14,381 nucleotides of DNA from assembly GCA_965662195.1 (NCBI GenBank), contig CBFIHA010000098.1, forward strand, positions 1 through 14,381, in the 5' to 3' direction. Positions 7,819 through 13,756 of this stretch are shown piece by piece. Numbering within the stretch: position 1 is the stretch's first letter; every line of letters begins with the position of its first letter. The notes below the pieces were generated by a model. That model had not been told where the DNA came from. It made no database searches and saw nothing but the letters and a program-made list of their open reading frames with translations. Origin of the DNA: UBA1268 sp965662195. GTDB taxonomy: Bacteria > Planctomycetota > Planctomycetia > Pirellulales > UBA1268. Position numbers and translations under genes: made by a program.

Positions 7819-8520
7819 TCAGTCGTCGGCCTTGAGGCTCACGCCTTGGCCGCGGAGATAGCGGACGGGTTCCACCGCGTCGGGATGCTCCTTGCTGGCA
7901 GCCTGCTCCAGGGCGGTGATCCAGGGGGCGAGATGCTCGCGGATGAGCTGCTCGGCCCGATCGGGGGACGCCTTGGAGAGCGCGTCGACAAGCTGGCTGT
8001 GGATGGCCGGAGCACGCGGGGGGAGCGCCGGCAAAAGCTTGTGGGCGGCGTGATAGAGGCTGTGCCGCATCACGTGCTGAAAACTCTCGCAGAGCACCGG
8101 GCAGTCGGCGGCCTCAACGAGACGTTCATGGAATTCGACCTCTGCCCGCCAATTGGCCAGCGACCCTACCTTCGTGGCGTCGAGGCGACGGGCGATCTTG
8201 AGCAGCGCGTCTTTCCGGCTGCGGAGGGGGTCGCCGGCGTATGACCGGGCCGCCTCGACTTCGATCGCCTGCCGCAGCCGGAAGCGGCCGAGCGAGTGCC
8301 GCGCCGTGATGGCCTTCACGATCGTGCCCCGGCGGGGGCTCGTCTCGAGAAAGCCCTCCCATTCCAGTTGGGTCATCGCCTCGAGCACCGGGGCCACGCT
8401 CACGCCCAGGTCTGCGGCCACCTGCCGGCGGTTGAGACGGTCCCCGGGCCCCAGACGGTTGGCCAACATCGCCTCGTCAATTTCGTCATAGACACGGCGG
8501 GAAAGGAGTGATGACTGCAT
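7819..8520 (-). CDS. GntR-family transcriptional regulator, FadR/FCD subfamily
   Basis: The protein has 233 residues, the usual length for this subfamily. Residues about 5-70 are a winged helix: LLSRRVYDEIDEAML, RLNRRQVAADLGVSVAPVLE (recognition helix), LEWEGFLETSPRRGTIVK (wing). Residues about 78-205 are an FCD ligand domain starting with FRLRQAIEVEAAR. Candidate metal ligands fit the family pattern: E127 and H131 in EVEFHERL (Asp is more usual than Glu at the first place), H174 in IHSQLVDAL and H197 in REHL. FCD regulators bind small organic acids and usually repress nearby catabolic genes. The gene diverges from the RraA-type gene with a 184 bp gap, so control of that gene and itself is likely. 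The ATG at 8520 has no clear Shine-Dalgarno. Confidence 0.92.
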   Translation of the reverse strand: MQSSLLSRRVYDEIDEAMLANRLGPGDRLNRRQVAADLGVSVAPVLEAMTQLEWEGFLETSPRRGTIVKAITARHSLGRFRLRQAIEVEAARSYAGDPLRSRKDALLKIARRLDATKVGSLANWRAEVEFHERLVEAADCPVLCESFQHVMRHSLYHAAHKLLPALPPRAPAIHSQLVDALSKASPDRAEQLIREHLAPWITALEQAASKEHPDAVEPVRYLRGQGVSLKADD

Positions 8521-8627
8521 CCAGAAAAGAATACGCGGCCGCCCCGCCGACGCCAGAGCGGGGGCCTGGATGCCCGGGCCTCACCGCGACGAACAAGGCC
8601 GCATATGCCGCCCCGGCCGTCGGCACC

Positions 8628-8657
8628 TTTACGAATCCGCGCACCGTGAAATATCAT
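8628..8657 (+). promoter_or_regulatory. Weak candidate sigma70 promoter for the RraA-type gene
   Basis: TTTACG (8628-8633) and TATCAT (8652-8657) are separated by 18 bases, 47 bases before ATG 8705 and inside the divergent gap with the GntR gene. The match is modest and planctomycete promoters are poorly defined, so this is tentative. I saw no clear GntR operator palindrome in the gap. Confidence 0.3.
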
Positions 8658-8704
8658 AGCGGGATGGTGTCCGCCCTTTTTGATGCCGCCTTCGGAGATG
8701 CTCC

Positions 8705-9529
8705 ATGAGCGTCGAGACTCGCTCAAGTTCCCTGCCGACCGCCGACCGTCCCCGCCTCGATCAGGGCACGCTGCTCAAGCTCGCCCGGTTCAACACGCCG
8801 GCTGTCTACAACGGCTGGGAGCAGATCACTGCCCGCGACGCGTCGCGTGAGGGGATCAATCGTGAGCCACTCACCGACTTCATGCCGGAGATGGGGCCGA
8901 TCATCGGCTATGCCGTCACGGTCGTGATCGAGCCGAGCAACCCCGAGCATCCCCGCGCGAGCCCCGGGGCCTGGCCGCGGTATTGGCGGTATGTCTCGGA
9001 GCAACCCGGGCCGAAGATTCTCGTGGTGCAAGACCTCGACCGGCCGCATGCCTTCGGGGCCTGTGTCGGCGAGGTGAACAGCACCGTGATGCGGGCGATC
9101 GGCTGCGTGGGAGCGATCGTGGACGGGGCCGTAAGAGATCTCAATGAAATGCGAAACGCCGGCTTCAAGGCCCTGGCGCGTCAACTGGCGGTGGGCCATG
9201 CTCACGGGCATCCGGTGCGATGGGGCTGTCCGGTGACGGTGTTTGGCCAGACCGTCGAACCGGGGCAGTTGATCCACGCCGATCAGCACGGATTTCTGGC
9301 GATCCCGCCGGAGGACGAGCCGAAGGTGCTCGCCGCCACGGCGTTCATGGACGCCAACGAGTGCGACACGCTGATCGCCACGGCGCGGGCCGCCACGGGG
9401 CTGCCGCTGCCTGCCGTGATGGAACGTCTTGAGGCGGCCGCCGAAGCCTTCGGCTCTGCCGCCGCCGAGCGGTTTGCCGCCGAACGGGCCGTCCGAGGGG
9501 GCGGCAATGGTGAGTGGGCGTCGCGGTAG
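8705..9529 (+). CDS. RraA-family protein (HMG/oxaloacetate aldolase-like)
   Basis: The protein has 274 residues, somewhat longer than the 160-240 usual for the family because of N- and C-terminal extensions. The core motif GCVGAIVDGAVRDLNEMRNAGF-like segment holds the R144-D145 pair that in HMG aldolases binds substrate and the divalent metal. Upstream, FGACVGEVNSTVMRA (residues about 117-131) corresponds to the glycine-rich substrate loop, and HADQHGFLAIP (191-201) to the conserved G(V)xxxP-type closing strand. Such proteins are often mis-annotated as dimethylmenaquinone methyltransferases; many are cytoplasmic class II aldolases or decarboxylases acting on 2-oxo-acids, others are RNase E regulators. 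No signal peptide is present. GGAG at 8694-8697, 7 bases before ATG 8705, fixes the start. Its pairing with a divergent GntR/FCD gene favours a catabolic enzyme over an RNase regulator. Confidence 0.88.
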   Translation: MSVETRSSSLPTADRPRLDQGTLLKLARFNTPAVYNGWEQITARDASREGINREPLTDFMPEMGPIIGYAVTVVIEPSNPEHPRASPGAWPRYWRYVSEQPGPKILVVQDLDRPHAFGACVGEVNSTVMRAIGCVGAIVDGAVRDLNEMRNAGFKALARQLAVGHAHGHPVRWGCPVTVFGQTVEPGQLIHADQHGFLAIPPEDEPKVLAATAFMDANECDTLIATARAATGLPLPAVMERLEAAAEAFGSAAAERFAAERAVRGGGNGEWASR

Positions 9530-9561
9530 CCAGACGATCCCAGCCCCGGGCATCTCCGCCG

Positions 9562-9792
9562 TCAGGAGCGTTCCACCGGGATCACGCGAGGAGGAATTAC
9601 ATTCGGGTCGAAAACCACGCGGAGTGCCCGCCCGCCAAACTCATCGATGTGCAGGACATGATGCACCAACGTCGGGTCGCGGCGATCCGGCTCGATCTTG
9701 CCAGGCCCATCGAGCGTTCTCGCGATCCAGTCAGCCTGGATGCCTCGGCGGCTGGCGACGTCCGCGGCATGCTGCGTCATTTGATAGGCCAC
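9562..9792 (-). CDS. Small DUF4258 protein
   Basis: The protein has 76 residues and starts at GTG 9792. AAGGAG on the minus strand (9800-9805) lies 7 bases upstream and makes this start convincing. The sequence fits DUF4258: YQMTQHAADVASRRGIQADW (the 'T-x-H-a-x-x-R-x-x-x-R-G-I' helix), then IARTLDGPGKIEPD, then strands GGRALRVVFDP and NVIPPRVIPVERS. DUF4258 is structurally related to RelE/ParE-type small toxins and is often next to a DUF2283 or helix-turn-helix antitoxin, but its function is unproven. No such partner is visible here: the downstream side runs into the 3' end of the RraA-type gene and the upstream side is a 90 bp gap and then pseudogene sequence. It may therefore be a lone survivor. 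Confidence 0.75.
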   Translation of the reverse strand: MAYQMTQHAADVASRRGIQADWIARTLDGPGKIEPDRRDPTLVHHVLHIDEFGGRALRVVFDPNVIPPRVIPVERS

Positions 9793-9882
9793 GGCGTCGC
9801 TCCTTGGCGATGAGGATCATTCCCTGTGTCGAATGGGATAACCGGTCGCTGACCTCACCAGCAGCGAAGCACAAAACGGTGA

Positions 9883-10297
9883 TCATATGCACACTCTTGA
9901 GCGTGGCCGGTCAACACCGCTCGTCAGCACCGCCGCGGCCGAGACGGGAAATCGGCGGCGGACGAGGGCCCAGGCGGCGGCGACGCTGCCGAGTCCGGCC
10001 AGGGCGAGGCCAGCTGGCTCAGGCACCACGACCACTTGGAGGCTTCCCTCCTGGAAGTATGCGGTCACGCCAATGCCAAGTGCGTAAGCGTTGGCCGCCC
10101 CCCCAGCAGGTTGTCGAAGTTGGTCGTGTCCACCGTGCCGGAGATCAGCGTGTGGGTGCCCGCCGTCGCCGCCGATCGCCTGCCCAGCCCCGAGCGTGAA
10201 CCCTCCGGCCTGCGCCGTCACGTCAAACGTGCCCGCGGCGGCGATGCTGATCGGTCCCGCGCCAGTGAGGCGGCCTGCCGAGGCCAGCGCGAGCGTG
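9883..10297 (-). pseudogene. PEP-CTERM protein C-terminal relic with two compensating frame changes
   Basis: The minus frame reads GRLTGAGPISIAAAGTFDV and GGFTLGAGQAIGGDG, the glycine-rich strands of passenger-like exported proteins, and ends with a full PEP-CTERM sorting signal: VVVPEPAGLALAGLG, hydrophobic helix, then VRRRF. Between about 10158 and 10104 the sensible protein (THTLISGTVDTTNFDNLL) is in a different frame; it is entered at a G-run near 10157-10160 and left at a seven-base C-run (10098-10104 on the plus strand). Only the last 130 or so residues of the ancestral protein remain. Its beginning is fused in frame to a DUF1559 relic. PEP-CTERM tails direct export and sorting by an exosortase in this phylum. 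Sequencing error at the homopolymers is an alternative to decay. Confidence 0.65.
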
Positions 10298-10790
10298 CCG
10301 CCCGGATGCTGGCCGCCGAAGCTGGCGTCGTTGTGCAATGGGTGTTCTCCCGAATTGAGCGGTGCCGCGACATTCAGCACGCTCCCCAGCACGTCGTTTT
10401 CCGCCCTTATCCCCCCGGATCCACGACCGATAATTATTGCTTTTGTTGACGGAACGCTCCCCAACCAGAAGCGTGTTCGACGAGCCGTCGTGGACGCCAT
10501 CCAGCCGAATACTCAGTTCCTTGGTCAGCACGCCACCGAGGGCCACTTTATGGACGGGGTCTCCCGGGGTGACGAGCGGATAGGCCAGGCCCGTGGTCGC
10601 GTTGGTGCCCCGCGGACCCGCCACGCCGTAATAGTGATTGGTATGCGGCGCTGTCCCGCCGTGCCCGGGGATGAAGTCAGTGCCTCCGAACGGGGGCGAT
10701 GAATAGGTCGAACGTTCCGCTGTCGAACTCGGGCACACCAACACAGCCAGACGGTTGTGAACGCCGGTCGAAAAGTGCAGCGCGCGGCGG
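10297..10790 (-). pseudogene. DUF1559 (prepilin-like) middle-section relic
   Basis: On the minus strand, LAVLVCPSSTAERSTY, then PHTNHYYGVAGPRGTN, then RLDGVHDGSSNTLLVGERSV and NNYRSWIRG follow the DUF1559 order ('VCPSD', 'NY.gv.G', 'DGtSNTl.vGEr'). At a six-base C-run on the plus strand (10411-10416) the frame changes, and the family pattern resumes as APLNSGEHPLHNDASFGGQHPGG. The N-terminal methylation helix and the final 'DGSVRF' segment are both missing. The left end joins the PEP-CTERM relic directly after HPGG. The right end dissolves near 10767-10820, where two short direct repeats meet the GH127 relic. Because this fragment and the one at 1764-1967 both contain the HPGG segment, they come from two different DUF1559 genes. 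Confidence 0.65.
10767..10783. repeat. Short direct repeat, copy 1
   Basis: GTCGAAAAGTGCAGCGC here and GTCGAAAAATGCAGCGC at 10804-10820 match at 16 of 17 bases, 37 bp apart. They sit at the junction between the DUF1559 relic and the GH127 relic. Confidence 0.6.
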
Positions 10791-10803
10791 GGTAGCCCGG
10801 CCT

Positions 10804-10820
10804 GTCGAAAAATGCAGCGC
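10804..10820. repeat. Short direct repeat, copy 2
   Basis: This is the partner of the copy at 10767-10783; GH127-like sequence begins immediately after it. The 20 bases between the copies include GGGTAGCCCGG, an 11-mer that is also found at 13588-13598. Confidence 0.6.
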
Positions 10821-11415
10821 ACAACTGTGCCGCCCTGGCGGCGGCCATCTGGAGCTCGCGGTTGTTCCAGCTTGAGGCCGCGGGCAAGTATGTCGATGTG
10901 TTCGAACGAATCATCTACAACGGCATGCTCTCAGGCGTGTCGCTCAGCGGCGACCGATTCTTCTACGAGAATCCGCTGGCGAGCAAGGGGGACCACCAAC
11001 GCGTGGCGTGGTTCGAGACACCCTGCTGCCCGACGAACCTCGTACGGTTCCTGCCGACGATCCCCGGCGCTGTCTACGCAACCGGCCCCGGCGTGGTGTA
11101 TGTGAACCTGTTTGCCCAGTCCACCGCGACGCTCGAGGTCGAGGGGTGTCCGCTGCGGTTGGCCCAGACGACGCGATATCCCTGGGAGGGCCGCGTCACG
11201 ATCACAGTTGACCCGGAGCGTCCGCTGGCGGCCGGGCCCTGGGCCTGGGCCTCGACGATGATGCCGCGTTGCAGGCGGAATACCGGGCCGACCTGCTCGG
11301 CGGGGTCACGGTGATCCAAGGCGACGCACTCACGGCGATCCCCTACTATGCCTGGGGCAACCGCGGCGACGGGGAGATGGCCGTCTGGCTGATCCGCCGG
11401 CCCCGTGAGCCATGA
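10820..11415 (+). pseudogene. GH127 (beta-L-arabinofuranosidase-like) relic with internal deletion
   Basis: The plus strand reads NCAALAAIWSSRLFQLEAAG, then YVDVFERIIYNGMLSGVSL, RFFYENPLAS, WFETPCCPTNLVRFLPTIPG and VVYVNLFAQSTATLEV, the order and motifs of GH127 (old DUF1680). The Cys-Cys pair (codons at 11024-11029) corresponds to the nucleophile cysteine motif of the family. Near 11240-11270 the frame changes and the text jumps to the family's C-terminal piece DLLGGVTVIQGD, then AIPYYAWGNRGDGEMAVWL, stopping at 11413-11415. Roughly 150 residues of the middle and about half of the protein at the N-terminus are absent. The usual Glu-x-Cys motif reads HNC at the left breakpoint, so a catalytic Glu is lost. 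It is non-functional and converges with the GH31 gene 31 bp away. Confidence 0.8.
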
Positions 11416-11446
11416 GGTGACGGGCGGTGGAGCAGCCCCCGGTCGG

Positions 11447-13564
11447 TCAGCGGTCTTGCACGACGACGGTGTGCGGCCGCGGATCGCCCGCGTCGTCATG
11501 CACCGTGACGGTGAATGGAAACCGGTCCCTGCTCCAGTCGCCCTCCAGCGGCGTGATGGTGAGCCTCCGATCGGCGTCCGACCAACTCAGGTTCAGCACA
11601 AAGAGCGTCTGGGCAGCCGGCGGATTGCTGACGCCGTCGTCGTGATACCACGTGAACTGGCCGTCGGCCCCAGGATAGACGTGCAGCTCGAGCGGTTCGG
11701 CGGAGATCTCGGTGGCGAACTGCCGTACCGGCCCCATCGGGATGACCGCCCCCGCCCGCACGAAGAGCGGCATCGTGGCCAGATCGACCCCGCGCCGCAC
11801 CACGCGACCGCCCTCGTGTCGCTCCCCCGTCCAAAAATCATGCCACAGGCCGGGCGGCAGGTAGCAGTCGCGGCTGGTGGCCCCTTTCTCGGTGACGGGA
11901 GCGACGAGGATGTCGCGGCCCCAGAGGAACTGGTCCATCTCCGCCACGGCCCGCGGATCGGCGGGGTGGTGCATCCACAGCCCGCGCATCAGGGGCAGGC
12001 CCTGCGTGGTCGCTGCATACGCCAGCGAATAGGAATAAGGCAGGAGCCTGTACCGCAGCTCCAGATACCGCCGGCAGACAGGCTCGATCGTCGCGTCATG
12101 AAGATCCGCGGCCGCCGGCGCCGACACTCCCTGCCGTGCGGTGTCGGTCTCCGCGGGGCCCATGGTTCCCATGTTCCAGCCCCACGGGAGCCGCGTGTGC
12201 CAGGTTCGGCCATGGCCGCGGAAGAGCGGCGTGAACGAGCTGAATTGAAACCAGCGGGCGTACAACTCGCCGGTGAGTTCCGCTGTGGGCCAGAATCCGC
12301 CCGTGTCGGTGCCCCAGTAAGGAAGCCCGCTCGCCGACGTGTTGATGCCTACGCGGACCGAGTTGCGGAGCGACTCCCACCGGGAATAGATGTCGCCCGA
12401 CCACAGCCAGCTGCCGCCGAACCGGCGCGCCTCCGCCACCGAGTTGCGGTGCAGCGTGTAGGGCCGGACACCGGGGCGGTCGGCCAGCGGCCGTTCGTAA
12501 TACATCCGGTGCCTGGCCAGCCGTGCGGCTGCGGAGAGCTCGTCGCCATCATCCGCCCAAAAGCCGTCAGCGCCGGCATCGAGCAGCGGCCGATGCTTGT
12601 CCCAGTAGGCGGCTGCGACGCGATCGAGGTCGGTGGGAGCCCTCGTGACATGCAGTACAACGCGAAAGTCGAGGCCATGGAGCGCGGCGATCGTATCCTC
12701 GGGAAATACATGTTCATTGAAGGCGAACGAGCCGTGCCCCCGATTCCAGCCACTCGGGCAGTAGCCCGTCCCCAGAAAGATGAGCACGTCGCAGGGCAGG
12801 CGGCGGCGGCGGAACTCGCGGGCCACGGCCAAAGCCTCGCCGGCGGCAAGGGTGCGATGCGACTGCTGGTAGCCGAGCGCCCAGATGGGCGGCAGCGGCG
12901 GATACCCGGTCAGGGCGGCATACTCCGCATACAGATCGAGTGGATCCTTCGCCACCAGGTAATGCAGGTCGAACCGGGCCGACGCGTCTGTGGAAAGCAA
13001 TCCCGCCCGCGGCCCGCGGAGGTCGATCGGGCCATGCGGCCCCGCCACCCAGACGGCCCAGCCCTCCGGGCTGACGACGAAGGGGATCGGCACCCGGGCC
13101 CCGAACTCCTCCATGTGAAAGGCTTCCATTCCGTTGGCCATCGGATGGAGGTGCCCGCGGCGGTCGCCTTGCGGCCCTCCCTCACCGAGGCCGTAGAGCG
13201 GCGCCGACCCGCCATCGAACCAGATGGCATTCCCCGTGGCGTCCCAGGAGAATCGCCGGGCTCTGGCCTGCAGCGGATGGCCGACGCTCACGTCAGACTC
13301 GCTCACCGCCACCGCGAAGGGCCCGAGCTGGGCGGTGTGCCGCTCGCCGGGGCCGAGGCGGGCCGTCAGCTGCCGCGGCGAGCCCGCCGCTGGAAACGGC
13401 TCGGCCGAAACTTCCAGCCGCAGGGCGGCATCGCTACCGGCCGTCAGCCGCAGGTAGCCGCTGCCTGGCTGCGGATTGGGCTGCAGGGTAGCGGTGTCTG
13501 CTGCCCGGCCCAAGCCGGGGCAGAAGACCAAAAGAATCATGGAAAAAAGGACGGGTAGCCGCAT
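11447..13564 (-). CDS. Exported GH31 alpha-glycosidase
   Basis: The protein has 705 residues from ATG 13564; MRLPVLFSMILLVFCPGLGRA is a signal peptide, and AGGA lies 8 bases upstream. An in-frame start at 13612 would spoil the signal peptide. Residues about 35-215 are the N-terminal beta domain (WFDGGSAPLYGLGEGG), about 225-520 the TIM barrel, the rest the C-terminal beta domains (MPLFVRAGAVIPMGPV). The nucleophile loop is DGFWADDGDE with D338 as candidate nucleophile. LWSGDIYSRWESL carries D391, the expected acid/base. GLPYWGTDTGGF and ELYARWFQFSSFTPLFRGHG are classic GH31 signatures. The family hydrolyses alpha-glucosides, alpha-xylosides, sulfoquinovosides and others; the FWxDDGD form is unlike the common WxDMNE or KTDFGE forms, so I would not name the substrate. 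It is divergent from the LamG gene and convergent with the GH127 relic. Confidence 0.93.
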   Translation of the reverse strand: MRLPVLFSMILLVFCPGLGRAADTATLQPNPQPGSGYLRLTAGSDAALRLEVSAEPFPAAGSPRQLTARLGPGERHTAQLGPFAVAVSESDVSVGHPLQARARRFSWDATGNAIWFDGGSAPLYGLGEGGPQGDRRGHLHPMANGMEAFHMEEFGARVPIPFVVSPEGWAVWVAGPHGPIDLRGPRAGLLSTDASARFDLHYLVAKDPLDLYAEYAALTGYPPLPPIWALGYQQSHRTLAAGEALAVAREFRRRRLPCDVLIFLGTGYCPSGWNRGHGSFAFNEHVFPEDTIAALHGLDFRVVLHVTRAPTDLDRVAAAYWDKHRPLLDAGADGFWADDGDELSAAARLARHRMYYERPLADRPGVRPYTLHRNSVAEARRFGGSWLWSGDIYSRWESLRNSVRVGINTSASGLPYWGTDTGGFWPTAELTGELYARWFQFSSFTPLFRGHGRTWHTRLPWGWNMGTMGPAETDTARQGVSAPAAADLHDATIEPVCRRYLELRYRLLPYSYSLAYAATTQGLPLMRGLWMHHPADPRAVAEMDQFLWGRDILVAPVTEKGATSRDCYLPPGLWHDFWTGERHEGGRVVRRGVDLATMPLFVRAGAVIPMGPVRQFATEISAEPLELHVYPGADGQFTWYHDDGVSNPPAAQTLFVLNLSWSDADRRLTITPLEGDWSRDRFPFTVTVHDDAGDPRPHTVVVQDR

Positions 13565-13591
13565 GGTCGTAGTCCTAGAAGGGGAGTGGGT

Positions 13592-13601
13592 AGCCCGGGC
13601 T
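13592..13601. repeat. Palindrome in the divergent GH31/LamG gap
   Basis: AGCCCGGGCT is a perfect 10-bp palindrome located 28 bp upstream of the GH31 start. The overlapping 11-mer GGGTAGCCCGG (13588-13598) recurs at 10790-10800 beside the relic junction, so it may be part of a dispersed intergenic repeat. Confidence 0.4.
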
Positions 13602-13622
13602 TCCCCGGCCACGCCGGCTTGC

Positions 13623-13652
13623 TTGACAGGGCTGCTGCCATCACTCTACCCT
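13623..13652 (+). promoter_or_regulatory. Candidate sigma70 promoter for the LamG gene
   Basis: TTGACA (13623-13628) is a perfect -35 box. TACCCT (13647-13652), 18 bases on, is a weak -10. This would start transcription near 13658, inside the palindrome ACTGAT-AG-ATCAGT, giving a leader of about 60 bases before ATG 13720. Confidence 0.4.
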
Positions 13653-13654
13653 TT

Positions 13655-13668
13655 ACTGATAGATCAGT
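13655..13668. promoter_or_regulatory. Palindrome at the presumed transcription start, possible operator
   Basis: ACTGAT and ATCAGT form a perfect 6-bp inverted repeat with spacer AG, just downstream of the candidate -10 box. Its position suits a repressor site, but no cognate regulator can be named. Confidence 0.4.
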
Positions 13669-13683
13669 GGTGAGGAACGTTTC

Positions 13684-13713
13684 CCGGGTTTGTCCCGGTA
13701 ACCTCCGGAGGTT
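13684..13713 (+). promoter_or_regulatory. Leader hairpin plus palindrome covering the Shine-Dalgarno
   Basis: CCGGG-TTTGT-CCCGG (13684-13698) forms a small hairpin. It is followed at once by the perfect 14-bp palindrome AACCTCCGGAGGTT (13700-13713), which contains GGAGG 8 bases before ATG 13720. Self-pairing or dimer pairing could hide the ribosome binding site. Confidence 0.5.
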
Positions 13714-13756
13714 GGCTCCATGAACAGGTTCGCCCTTTCCCGAACCGGCTCGGCGG

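Noticed and set aside
8508..8708. A small plus-strand gene overlapping the RraA-type start by ATGA.
   Set aside because: AAAGGAG lies only 2 bases from its ATG, the product is low-complexity, and it overlaps the start of the GntR gene on the other strand.
8723..9553. A minus-strand frame just downstream of the DUF4258 gene that might be its partner.
   Set aside because: It is the antisense shadow of the RraA-type gene and shows no DUF2283 or helix-turn-helix pattern.
1764..10430. A single DUF1559 gene split by an 8.4 kb insertion, with fragment ends meeting at a shared CCCC.
   Set aside because: Joining the ends would give a plausible RSWIRGWQNGF, but the right-hand fragment continues after a frame change with its own DUF1559 C-terminal HPGG segment, so both relics carry the same region and must be different genes. 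No terminal inverted repeats were seen either.
11405..13558. A 717-codon plus-strand open frame.
   Set aside because: It is antisense to the GH31 gene, whose catalytic motifs are clear; the plus frame has no recognisable motif.
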